This document shows positions 1 to 5,711 of a stretch of 8,613 nt of DNA, in pieces. The notes under the pieces were generated by a model. It did no database searches. It saw only the letters and a program-made list of their open reading frames with translations, and was not told where the DNA came from. The stretch comes from Actinomycetota bacterium. Lineage in GTDB: Bacteria; Actinomycetota; Acidimicrobiia; Acidimicrobiales; Aldehydirespiratoraceae. The number at the start of each line of letters is the position of its first letter. Position 1 is the first letter of the stretch. The position numbers and the translations under genes are program-made. The stretch spans positions 226 to 8,838 of the forward strand of contig JAAXHB010000055.1 of the NCBI GenBank assembly GCA_012271125.1. Direction: 5' to 3'.

Positions 1-3000
1 GCGACGCCGGCTGCAACGACGTCACCCTCATCTCAGCCCCCGATATCGGCACCGCCACCTTGTCCTTTGACGGCAACTTGACCTACACCCTCGCTGATCG
101 CAGCACAGAGCAAGACAACGCCATCACCACCGCTTATTTCACCTACGCCACCCGACAAAACGCCAACCGCCTAGGCGCGGTAACGATTTACATAAACGTC
201 CAAGACACCCTCACCGCCGATGACTTCAACCTAACCCGCCCCGGGTTCCAATCCGCCTCAACCACTGTTGACGTGCGCGCTAATGACATTTGCGCCGCGC
301 ATTGCGCACAAGTCACTATTGACACCGAACCCGCCCACGGCACCGCAGTGGTCAACGACGACCTCACAGTCACCTACACCATCGACGAACTCACATGTGA
401 TGACTACGCCGACTCCGACACGTTCCAGGACTGCTATGACGCCTTACCTGACACTGACACTTTCACCTATTTAACCTTGGCCGCCGATGACGTCGACAAC
501 GCCGACTCAGACAACAACCGCAACACCGGCAGAGACCCCCAAAGCGTCACCATTGATTTCGACAAAATCACCGACCTCAACGACGACAAGGTTTTCATCT
601 ACACAGACGATCTCGCCACCCGTTACGTAAACGTTCATGACATTTCCGCCAACGACGTCTGCCAACCCGGTCCGGGTTGCACTTACATGCGTTTGTTCAA
701 CCAGCAACCCGCCCCCAACGACGGCACCGACGGCAACCCAGTCGTGCCAGATTATATAACTTCGTCTCGTTCGATACCTCAATCCACAGGCAGCGTGTTT
801 TTCAACTTCAACGTGAACGTGTTGTCATATTCAGACAGCCTGTTCAGCTTCGATTACGAAATAGACCCAGACATAAACCAAGACCTTCACGGCGAACCTG
901 ACACCCCCGCCGACACGCATGCCACCGTCAGCGTTCATGTGCGCCGCCCGGCCGACGTTTTGGTTGATGACGCCACCAACACTGACCGTCCCGGCACTGA
1001 CGCGGTCACTATTTCTCGCATCAACGTTTTGGCTAATGACACCTGCTCCACAGATCACAACAACTGCGCCGGCATCGCTATCGACACTCAAGGCACTTAC
1101 GGCACCGCCACCTTCGCTACCTATGACCATGACGGCTACCCCTTCAGCCCTGAGGTGCCCGATTGTTTAGTACCGGCTCATGCCATCGCCGGCAAACCGA
1201 CTTGTTACATCAACTATGTCATCACCGACGGCACCCAAGAGTTCGAATCCGATACTTTCACTTATAAGACCAACACCTCAGACGGTTTCGACCCGAACTT
1301 CCCATCAGCAACTGTCACCGTCACTATCAACCCCACCAACAATTTGATGAATGACTCCACAACAATTACCCGCAACAGCTTCGCCGCCACATCAGTCACA
1401 GTTGACCTCCTCGAAAACGCTAATTGCGTACACCCCAGCGGTTGTGCCAGCGTGACTTTGGTCTCCACCCCCGATGACCTCTACCCAGCTGGCACTGTCA
1501 CCACAACCTTTGCCACCTGGAACCATGACGCAACCTCCGACCCTGACGGCACCAACACCGCGGAGGTGCCCGATTGCGGCGCAACTGCGTCAACTTATGA
1601 CCATGACTCCGATGTCGACACGGCGGATAAGCGTCGCTGTCGTGTCACTTTTGCTATTGCTGATCGCAGCGTCCAACAAGACAACGCGTTAACTCAAGGC
1701 GTTATTGTTTATGCCACTAACAACAACGCTGACAAAAACGGCACCTACACCATCAACATCACCGTTAACGACACCTTGTCAAATGACACCTATGGCGGCA
1801 ACACACGTAACGGTTATGAAGCCAAAGAGCTCACCTTGGACGTGCTTGGCAACGACATCTGCGCTGGTACTTGTGCCGGACTGACCGTTGACACCACCGA
1901 CACCATCGGCACTGTCACCATCAACGACGACAACACGCTGCGCTATTACGTAGCTGAAGCGTCATCACATGATGACCTGTTCACCACCGACACTTTCGCC
2001 TACACCACCACCAACTCAGCCGACAACGACAACAACGGCACCGCCGACTGGGCCACCGTGACAGTCAGCTTCACTAATGTCACTAAAATCACCAACGACC
2101 GTTACGGCTACATCCGCACCGGCACCAACAGCATTGATAAGGAATACAAGGTCCTAGCAAATGATGTATGTCAGCCTGGGCCTTGTTCGAATTTGACCTT
2201 TACTCACACAGCAACGCCGGCAGGTGTCAGCGTCGCAGTTGACGACGACGACGGCTCACCCACGATCCGGGTCATAGTCGCATCAGGCACCACGATCAGC
2301 TACAACCACAAATGGCAAGTCCAGGTCGACTACTCCGTACGCGACGGTTCACGAGACGACCACGGCAACCTCGTTACCGTCACCGGCGGCAAGTTCCGCT
2401 TATGGATCGTGCCGCCACCGGACTCAATCGTGAACCACAGCAACGACATGTACCGCCCCGGCACGCAGCAGTACTCCCACACCCAAAACGTCATCGGCCC
2501 CAGCGCTAACTGCGCCGACAGCTGCCGTCGTGTTGAAATCGTCGACCAACCCCAACACGGCACCGCCGCGATCGCTACCTGGGATCACGACTCCGATGAC
2601 GACACGCCCGAAGTTCCCGACTGCGGCACCACATCTAGCAACACCACTCAGCACAGATGTCGAATTACTTACACCGTGGCTGAGGGCACACCTGAGTTCA
2701 CAACCGACTCCTACACTTATGCCACCTACTCCTACCACGGCGCCCATTGGTCTGACCCTGACACCTATCCGCTTCGAAGTGTCACCTACACCTACCAAAA
2801 CACTGACATATTGAACCCCGACACCGCCACCACCAGTCGCACATTACGCGGCCCTGTATTTGTGCGCGTCCCCGACGTTTTCGCCAACGACGCCTGCCGT
2901 GCCGGCTGCTTAAATCCCACCGTCGCCAGCATCACCCCATCGACTGCTAGCGCCACATTCTCAAGCGCATTCGGCCAATACGGCTCAATCAATGTAAGCC

Positions 3001-3770
3001 TCGCCGCAGGTGCCGCCATAACACAGCAAATCGTCATCAACTACTCCACCGACGACGACGGCGGCTACGAAGGCGTAGTCACAGTCAACTTGAACAACTC
3101 CGACGACGACTTAGACAACGACACCTACAACGTCACCCGCTCCGGATTTGACGAAATGATCTGGACCCGTGCCATAAGCACCAACGACACCTGCTACTCC
3201 GGCTGCGAAGGCGTCACCATCACCGACCAACCCGACCACGGCACCGTCACCATCCTCAACAACGCCGATGGCTCCTTCTCAGCGCGCTACACCCTCACCG
3301 AAATCGACGACATCGACGACCTCGCCGATACCGACACCTTCAAATACTCCACCGACGGAACATCATCTGAAGCAACCGTTACGTTCAACATCACCAACAA
3401 CACCAAAATCGTCAACGACAACTACACCCGACGACGCCATGGCGGCGGTGCACAAACATGGATTTACTTATACCCCCACGAAAACGACACCTGCATCTTC
3501 GCTGACGACACCGGCGGCACCGGCAGGACAGGATGCGGCAACACCATAGTGCTAGGCACTGTCTCTGCGCCCTCTGGCGTATCCGTCACCCGCGCATGGG
3601 ACAACGACGGAAAACGACGAATCGAAATTATTATCCCCGGCAGCGCCTCCATCCCACCCGGCACAAACCAGATCTACTTCGAATACACCATCGTCTACGA
3701 AGGAACCACCTACGGCCCCGTCGGCGAAGTCAACGTCACCATCACCAACCCCTTCGGCGGCGGCCCTTAG
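1..3770 (+). CDS. Giant secreted-type Ig/cadherin-like repeat protein, 3' part (left copy)
   Basis: The reading frame is open from base 3 (first full codon) to the TAG at 3768-3770, giving 1255 codons; the true start lies upstream of the window. The protein is a chain of about ten and a half beta-sandwich-like domains of roughly 95-150 residues. Each has an R-x-G motif, then N-D-x-C...C (for example CAAHC, CQPGPGC, CAGTC, CRAGC, CYSGC), often a strand ending P-x-H-G-T or similar, and a D-T-F-x-Y strand. This resembles the tandem-95/cadherin-like (VCBS, Big_9) surface-protein domains. Four domain kinds recur in the order A-B-C-D. Composition is rich in Asp, Asn and Thr and poor in Lys and Met, as in extracellular proteins. 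The chain ends right after the last strand (VTITNPFGGGP) with no LPXTG motif, hydrophobic helix or basic tail. A role as adhesin or surface-layer/fibre protein is inferred; the exact function is unknown. It is a paralogue of the gene at 6104-8613 and is convergent with the small operon to its right. Confidence 0.85.
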   Translation, partial: DAGCNDVTLISAPDIGTATLSFDGNLTYTLADRSTEQDNAITTAYFTYATRQNANRLGAVTIYINVQDTLTADDFNLTRPGFQSASTTVDVRANDICAAHCAQVTIDTEPAHGTAVVNDDLTVTYTIDELTCDDYADSDTFQDCYDALPDTDTFTYLTLAADDVDNADSDNNRNTGRDPQSVTIDFDKITDLNDDKVFIYTDDLATRYVNVHDISANDVCQPGPGCTYMRLFNQQPAPNDGTDGNPVVPDYITSSRSIPQSTGSVFFNFNVNVLSYSDSLFSFDYEIDPDINQDLHGEPDTPADTHATVSVHVRRPADVLVDDATNTDRPGTDAVTISRINVLANDTCSTDHNNCAGIAIDTQGTYGTATFATYDHDGYPFSPEVPDCLVPAHAIAGKPTCYINYVITDGTQEFESDTFTYKTNTSDGFDPNFPSATVTVTINPTNNLMNDSTTITRNSFAATSVTVDLLENANCVHPSGCASVTLVSTPDDLYPAGTVTTTFATWNHDATSDPDGTNTAEVPDCGATASTYDHDSDVDTADKRRCRVTFAIADRSVQQDNALTQGVIVYATNNNADKNGTYTINITVNDTLSNDTYGGNTRNGYEAKELTLDVLGNDICAGTCAGLTVDTTDTIGTVTINDDNTLRYYVAEASSHDDLFTTDTFAYTTTNSADNDNNGTADWATVTVSFTNVTKITNDRYGYIRTGTNSIDKEYKVLANDVCQPGPCSNLTFTHTATPAGVSVAVDDDDGSPTIRVIVASGTTISYNHKWQVQVDYSVRDGSRDDHGNLVTVTGGKFRLWIVPPPDSIVNHSNDMYRPGTQQYSHTQNVIGPSANCADSCRRVEIVDQPQHGTAAIATWDHDSDDDTPEVPDCGTTSSNTTQHRCRITYTVAEGTPEFTTDSYTYATYSYHGAHWSDPDTYPLRSVTYTYQNTDILNPDTATTSRTLRGPVFVRVPDVFANDACRAGCLNPTVASITPSTASATFSSAFGQYGSINVSLAAGAAITQQIVINYSTDDDGGYEGVVTVNLNNSDDDLDNDTYNVTRSGFDEMIWTRAISTNDTCYSGCEGVTITDQPDHGTVTILNNADGSFSARYTLTEIDDIDDLADTDTFKYSTDGTSSEATVTFNITNNTKIVNDNYTRRRHGGGAQTWIYLYPHENDTCIFADDTGGTGRTGCGNTIVLGTVSAPSGVSVTRAWDNDGKRRIEIIIPGSASIPPGTNQIYFEYTIVYEGTTYGPVGEVNVTITNPFGGGP
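282..1850 (+). repeat. A-B-C-D super-repeat, first complete unit (left giant)
   Basis: Domain A starts at N-D-I-C (282) and B at N-D-V-C-Q-P-G-P (651). C starts at N-D-T-C (1035) and contains the EVPDC motif. D starts near E-N-A-N-C (about 1413) and contains the D-R-S-x-Q-Q-D-N-A segment. Domain A here has an extra loop with a second Cys pair (396 and 432), which makes this unit longer (523 residues) than the next. Confidence 0.7.
1851..3182 (+). repeat. A-B-C-D super-repeat, second complete unit (left giant)
   Basis: A starts at N-D-I-C-A-G-T-C (1851), B at N-D-V-C-Q-P-G-P-C (2160), C at A-N-C-A-D-S-C (2508, the Asp of N-D lost) and D at N-D-A-C-R-A-G-C (near 2886). It is 444 residues long. 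Here D has lost the D-R-S-x-Q-Q-D-N-A segment but keeps the N-D-T-Y-N-V-T-R-S-G-F linker. Confidence 0.7.
3183..3767 (+). repeat. Terminal A-B half unit (left giant)
   Basis: A starts at N-D-T-C-Y-S-G-C (3183) and a variant B at E-N-D-T-C (about 3480). The protein stops after B, so the chain is cut mid-period. This terminal pair is the best conserved part between the two giants. Confidence 0.65.
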
Positions 3771-3779
3771 AAAGAGGTA

Positions 3780-3815
3780 AGGAGGGCGAAATGCGTGAGG
3801 AGGGCGAAATGCGTG
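3780..3815 (+). repeat. Perfect tandem duplication of an 18-base unit
   Basis: Two identical copies of aggagggcgaaatgcgtg lie just after the left giant's stop codon. Each copy holds an AGGAGG followed after 5 bases by ATG, so each looks like a translation start. Confidence 0.85.
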
Positions 3816-3835
3816 AGAGGCTGTTGGAAGGGTAG
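3791..3835 (+). CDS. Possible 14-residue peptide reading frame (weak)
   Basis: ATG at 3791 with AGGAGG 5 bases upstream encodes MREEGEMRERLLEG and stops at TAG 3833-3835. A second in-frame ATG at 3809 has its own AGGAGG in the duplicated unit. It would sit 20 bases after the giant's stop on the same transcript. There is no homology or conservation evidence, and no similar frame follows the right giant. It may be a chance product of the 18-base duplication. Confidence 0.15.
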   Translation: MREEGEMRERLLEG

Positions 3836-3899
3836 CTATGTAACCCGCTAGAGATCGGGGTTATCGAGCTCGAAGATGAGGTGGCTGGTGGGGTTACTT

Positions 3900-4280
3900 T
3901 CAGGCCGCCGGTGTGACGGCCCTCTCAGCATTTTTTAAGATCGTCTTTGCTTGGTTGCGTCCCGTGCTGCAGTAACAAAAGACTGGAATGGGGCTTGTCA
4001 CAACAAACACAACACCAAAAATCACATAACCGTAGAAAAAGGCAAGTGCAGCCATCACCAGACAACCGACTGCTGAAAAAATACCGTTGAATTTGCCCCA
4101 AAAAACTGCGGAAGCTGCCTCTGACAACGCACTCTGATACTTAGGTGAGTCAAGCCGATCAGTTGACGTTTGACAATATTGACATGCGCGAACCCCTGCG
4201 GCATTGCTTGACGTCCCACTTTTGAACGCGGACAAATGCTCTCGCACAGGATCTTCCCAAAGCGATGACTGCATCCTCAC
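3900..4280 (-). CDS. Small two-helix membrane protein (left operon, second gene)
   Basis: The protein has 126 residues. The GTG start at 4280 is supported by a GGAGG at 4286-4290 (5-base spacing) and by a GTGA overlap with the stop of the upstream gene, which implies translational coupling. The N-terminal half is soluble and carries a C-x-x-C pair (residues 33-36, CQYC). Two hydrophobic helices follow at about residues 65-83 and 85-103, ending in C-Y-C (102-104). The C-terminal tail (about 105-126) contains Arg and Lys. Positive charge on both sides of the hairpin predicts both ends inside the cell. I recognise no family. It occupies the same place as the 110-residue protein at 5708-6040: both follow a coiled-coil gene with a 4-base overlap and both carry a two-helix hairpin, although clear sequence similarity is lacking. 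The CxxC could bind a metal or form a disulfide, but a single pair is not decisive. Confidence 0.75.
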   Translation of the reverse strand: MRMQSSLWEDPVREHLSAFKSGTSSNAAGVRACQYCQTSTDRLDSPKYQSALSEAASAVFWGKFNGIFSAVGCLVMAALAFFYGYVIFGVVFVVTSPIPVFCYCSTGRNQAKTILKNAERAVTPAA

Positions 4281-4936
4281 CTCAACCTCCAGCCTGACTT
4301 TCTCGACCTATCTGACTTTACCGCCTGCCTTAACGCATTCGAACGACTAGCCAATGTAGCGATCCCAGAGAACGCAATTTTCTCATTGTCTCGTTTCTTA
4401 GCTTTACGCCATTTAATGGATACTGGCAACACAACGAACTCAAAGAAGCCCACTGATAAGGCTTCCACGATGTACTGGGCAAAGAATAACGCTATAACTG
4501 CAGCGACGATGAGAGCTCGGCGACCGAATCGGAAGAAGAAATGCCTCAGTTTCGATCCGGTTTGACTCCCCACACGAACAGGGGTGAGGTCGGCTAGGGG
4601 TTCAAGTAGGCCGAGTTCGCGGGTGCGCAGAGCAAGTTCATTTTCAGCGTGTGCCAGATGGTCTTGGGCGTGCGCCAGCTCGCGCTCGCGCAGATCATGG
4701 TCGCGGTTGCGTTGCTCCAACTCCCGCTGGCGCAGGTCGCGGTCTTGCTCATGTTCACGCCGCCGGCTGTCAAGCTCCCGCTGGCGGAGATCGTGGTTTG
4801 CTTTGCTGTGAGCCAGCTCACGCTCTCGCAGCTGTAGTTCTTGCTTGCGTTGCTTCGCTTCCCGCTGTCGCAGTCGAAGATTGGCAAGTCTCGGGGCAGC
4901 GACCGAGGAGGCTGACGCTGTGGTTAGTTGTGCCAC
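4277..4936 (-). CDS. Charged coiled-coil membrane-hairpin protein (left operon, first gene)
   Basis: The protein has 219 residues from a GTG start at 4936. The open frame extends up to 5083, but GAGGAGG at 4942-4948 lies 5 bases before this GTG. The coding-like pattern (low-complexity charged helix) starts just after it, and a candidate -10 element falls inside the longer version, so the short form is preferred. Residues 1-15 are Ala/Ser/Thr rich. Residues about 16-112 form a long Arg/Glu/Gln coiled coil with five L-R-x-R-E-L motifs starting at residues 36, 50, 68, 82 and 103 (steps 14, 18, 14, 21, that is heptads with one 11-residue stutter). Hydrophobic segments lie at about 141-162 and 163-174, flanked by basic residues, so both ends are probably cytoplasmic. 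A basic tail follows. It may be a membrane-tethered scaffold or oligomer. No known family is recognised. It overlaps the next gene by 4 bases. Confidence 0.75.
   Translation of the reverse strand: MAQLTTASASSVAAPRLANLRLRQREAKQRKQELQLRERELAHSKANHDLRQRELDSRRREHEQDRDLRQRELEQRNRDHDLRERELAHAQDHLAHAENELALRTRELGLLEPLADLTPVRVGSQTGSKLRHFFFRFGRRALIVAAVIALFFAQYIVEALSVGFFEFVVLPVSIKWRKAKKRDNEKIAFSGIATLASRSNALRQAVKSDRSRKSGWRLR
4613..4831 (-). repeat. L-R-x-R-E-L repeat region of the left coiled-coil gene
   Basis: This covers residues 36-108 of the 219-residue protein, with five copies of the motif at steps of 14, 18, 14 and 21 residues. It is less regular than the 33-base repeats of the opposite gene. Confidence 0.55.
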
Positions 4937-4941
4937 CCAAA

Positions 4942-4948
4942 CCTCCTC
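4942..4948 (-). promoter_or_regulatory. Ribosome-binding site that fixes the GTG start at 4936
   Basis: It reads GAGGAGG on the minus strand and lies 5 bases before GTG. It favours the 219-residue protein over a 268-residue version starting at 5083. Confidence 0.7.
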
Positions 4949-4972
4949 TTGTCCAGTATCACAGCACTTCAT

Positions 4973-4978
4973 ATCATA
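4973..4978 (-). promoter_or_regulatory. Candidate -10 element of the left operon
   Basis: On the minus strand this reads TATGAT, identical to the proposed -10 of the divergent operon. It lies 36 bases before the GTG at 4936, against 38 bases on the other side. No convincing -35 is present at 16-18 bases (the 17-base position reads ACATTT), so this promoter may need an activator or a different sigma factor. Confidence 0.3.
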
Positions 4979-5039
4979 TTGAGAGCATCCGGTACAAATG
5001 TAGCAGCAGTAAAGTTGGTTTGCTATGTTTTTACTATCT

Positions 5040-5049
5040 TTGAATTCAA
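5040..5049. promoter_or_regulatory. 10-base perfect palindrome TTGAATTCAA next to the right promoter
   Basis: A perfect inverted repeat lies directly upstream of the proposed -35 at 5051, in the middle of the divergent intergenic region. It could be a regulator site for either operon, but a 10-base palindrome in AT-rich DNA can arise by chance. Confidence 0.2.
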
Positions 5050-5050
5050 T

Positions 5051-5079
5051 TTGTGAAATAATAGGTAGTTGTATATGAT
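5051..5079 (+). promoter_or_regulatory. Candidate sigma-70-type promoter of the right operon
   Basis: TTGTGA (5051-5056, 4 of 6 matches to the -35 consensus) is followed after exactly 17 bases by TATGAT (5074-5079, 5 of 6 matches to the -10). Transcription would start near 5086, leaving a leader of about 30 bases with the AAAGGAGG site. The region is clearly more AT-rich than its surroundings. Confidence 0.5.
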
Positions 5080-5105
5080 TCACTTAAGTAAAGCGACGGT
5101 TGCTG

Positions 5106-5113
5106 AAAGGAGG
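5106..5113 (+). promoter_or_regulatory. Ribosome-binding site that fixes the GTG start at 5118
   Basis: AAAGGAGG is close to a perfect anti-16S match and lies 4 bases before GTG. It rules against the in-frame TTG at 5100. Confidence 0.75.
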
Positions 5114-5117
5114 CCTT

Positions 5118-5711
5118 GTGACCGAACCCACTACATGTACATCAACTCCATGTCCCAAGCCTTCTCATGACGCGAAGCTAAGTGAACATCATCTGCGACT
5201 TCGAGAGCAGGAGGCAGCACAACGCCACCGTGATAGTGAGCTAGCGAACCAGCAGCATCGTCGTGAAAGCAAACTAGCTGATCGCAGGCACAAGCGGGAG
5301 AGCAGGCTGGCAGATAGAAAACACAAACGAAACAAACGGCTCGAAGACCGCAAGCACAGGCGCGAAATAAGGCTTGCTAATCGACAACACAAGCGTGAGC
5401 ACAGGAAGTTGCTTGCTGTGGATGAACGCAACCGCACGCCGGGGATGGTGTGGCAGCTGCTTCCATTCCTCATCACGAGCAGAGGTGTGGCCTACGTGCT
5501 CGCCTCAATAGTGCCAGGTTGCTTTTTGTTTATGGTTGGTTTACCACCAGCCGTAAGTGTTTCGGTTGCCCTAACTCAAGTAATAGTTACAGTACGCGTT
5601 GGTATACCTAGGAGCGATGGTCCTAAGGGCACATACAACAAGAATCGTTCAAACTCCCGGTCTGGTAGTTTGACTAGATCGATAGCTAAGGCATTTAGGA
5701 GGGGAAAATGA
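5118..5711 (+). CDS. Hendecad-repeat coiled-coil membrane-hairpin protein (right operon, first gene)
   Basis: The protein has 197 residues from a GTG start at 5118, with AAAGGAGG at 5106-5113. A TTG at 5100 in the same frame would lie upstream of that ribosome-binding site and has none of its own. Residues 1-20 are Thr/Pro rich with Cys at 7 and 12. From about residue 21 to 106 there is a strongly basic helix. Residues 42-96 are five 11-residue units of the form L-A-D-R-x-H-K-R-E-x-R, with Leu at 42, 53, 64, 75, 86 and His at 47, 58, 69, 80, 91. Two hydrophobic segments separated by G-L-P-P (about 122-141 and 145-160) form a hairpin. A Ser/Arg/Lys-rich tail follows, so both ends are predicted inside. 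The layout matches the 219-residue protein across the divergent promoter, and the LRLR...EA.QR stretches at the start of both helices suggest distant common origin. Function is unknown; membrane scaffold or nucleic-acid contact by the basic helix are possibilities only. Confidence 0.75.
   Translation: MTEPTTCTSTPCPKPSHDAKLSEHHLRLREQEAAQRHRDSELANQQHRRESKLADRRHKRESRLADRKHKRNKRLEDRKHRREIRLANRQHKREHRKLLAVDERNRTPGMVWQLLPFLITSRGVAYVLASIVPGCFLFMVGLPPAVSVSVALTQVIVTVRVGIPRSDGPKGTYNKNRSNSRSGSLTRSIAKAFRRGK
5241..5405 (+). repeat. Five in-frame 33-base repeats coding an 11-residue helix unit
   Basis: These encode residues 42-96 of the 197-residue coiled-coil protein: five units of 11 residues with invariant Leu, His and Arg positions. 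The period is strict, with no insertions. An 11-residue period favours a slightly right-handed or straight helical bundle rather than a canonical heptad coil. Confidence 0.75.

Larger units (their letters stand above)
1200..3767 (+). repeat. Left arm of a large inverted repeat (giant-gene 3' region)
   Basis: This segment aligns in order with the reverse complement of 6107-8611. Similarity is patchy. 3615-3698 matches 6173-6256 with one mismatch in 84 bases, and 3215-3268 matches 6591-6644 exactly. Other stretches differ considerably (for example around 2040-2100). The arm probably continues beyond the part visible in the right copy. Confidence 0.8.
3771..3899. other. Convergent intergenic region, left
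   Basis: These 129 bases separate two converging stop codons. They hold the 18-base tandem repeat, a 10-base palindrome TCGAGCTCGA (3864-3873) and a loose 7-base inverted repeat GTAACCC/GGGTTAC (3840-3846 with 3891-3897). No clear stem-plus-T-run terminator is visible on either strand. Confidence 0.5.

Noticed and set aside
3840..3897. Hairpin GTAACCC/GGGTTAC as a terminator.
   Set aside because: The loop is 44 bases, the stem only 7, and only three T follow; too weak to call.
3903..3925. GGCCG/CGGCC inverted repeat at the end of the left hairpin gene.
   Set aside because: A five-base stem inside coding sequence, with no T-run; expected by chance at this GC content.
4584..5043. Several long plus-strand frames opposite the left coiled-coil gene.
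   Set aside because: They are antisense shadows of the Arg/Glu repeat codons. Their translations are Arg/Ser or Ala/Val low-complexity and they lack good ribosome-binding sites.
4937..5083. Longer N-terminus (49 extra residues, Cys-rich) for the left coiled-coil gene.
   Set aside because: A GAGGAGG directly before GTG 4936, the AT-rich non-coding character, and a candidate -10 within the stretch all favour the shorter protein.
5100..5117. TTG start at 5100 for the right coiled-coil gene.
   Set aside because: It lies upstream of the AAAGGAGG site at 5106-5113 and has no site of its own; GTG 5118 has ideal placement.
5241..5405. CRISPR-like array of 33-base repeats.
   Set aside because: The units are contiguous with no spacers, are degenerate, and keep the reading frame of a coiled coil.
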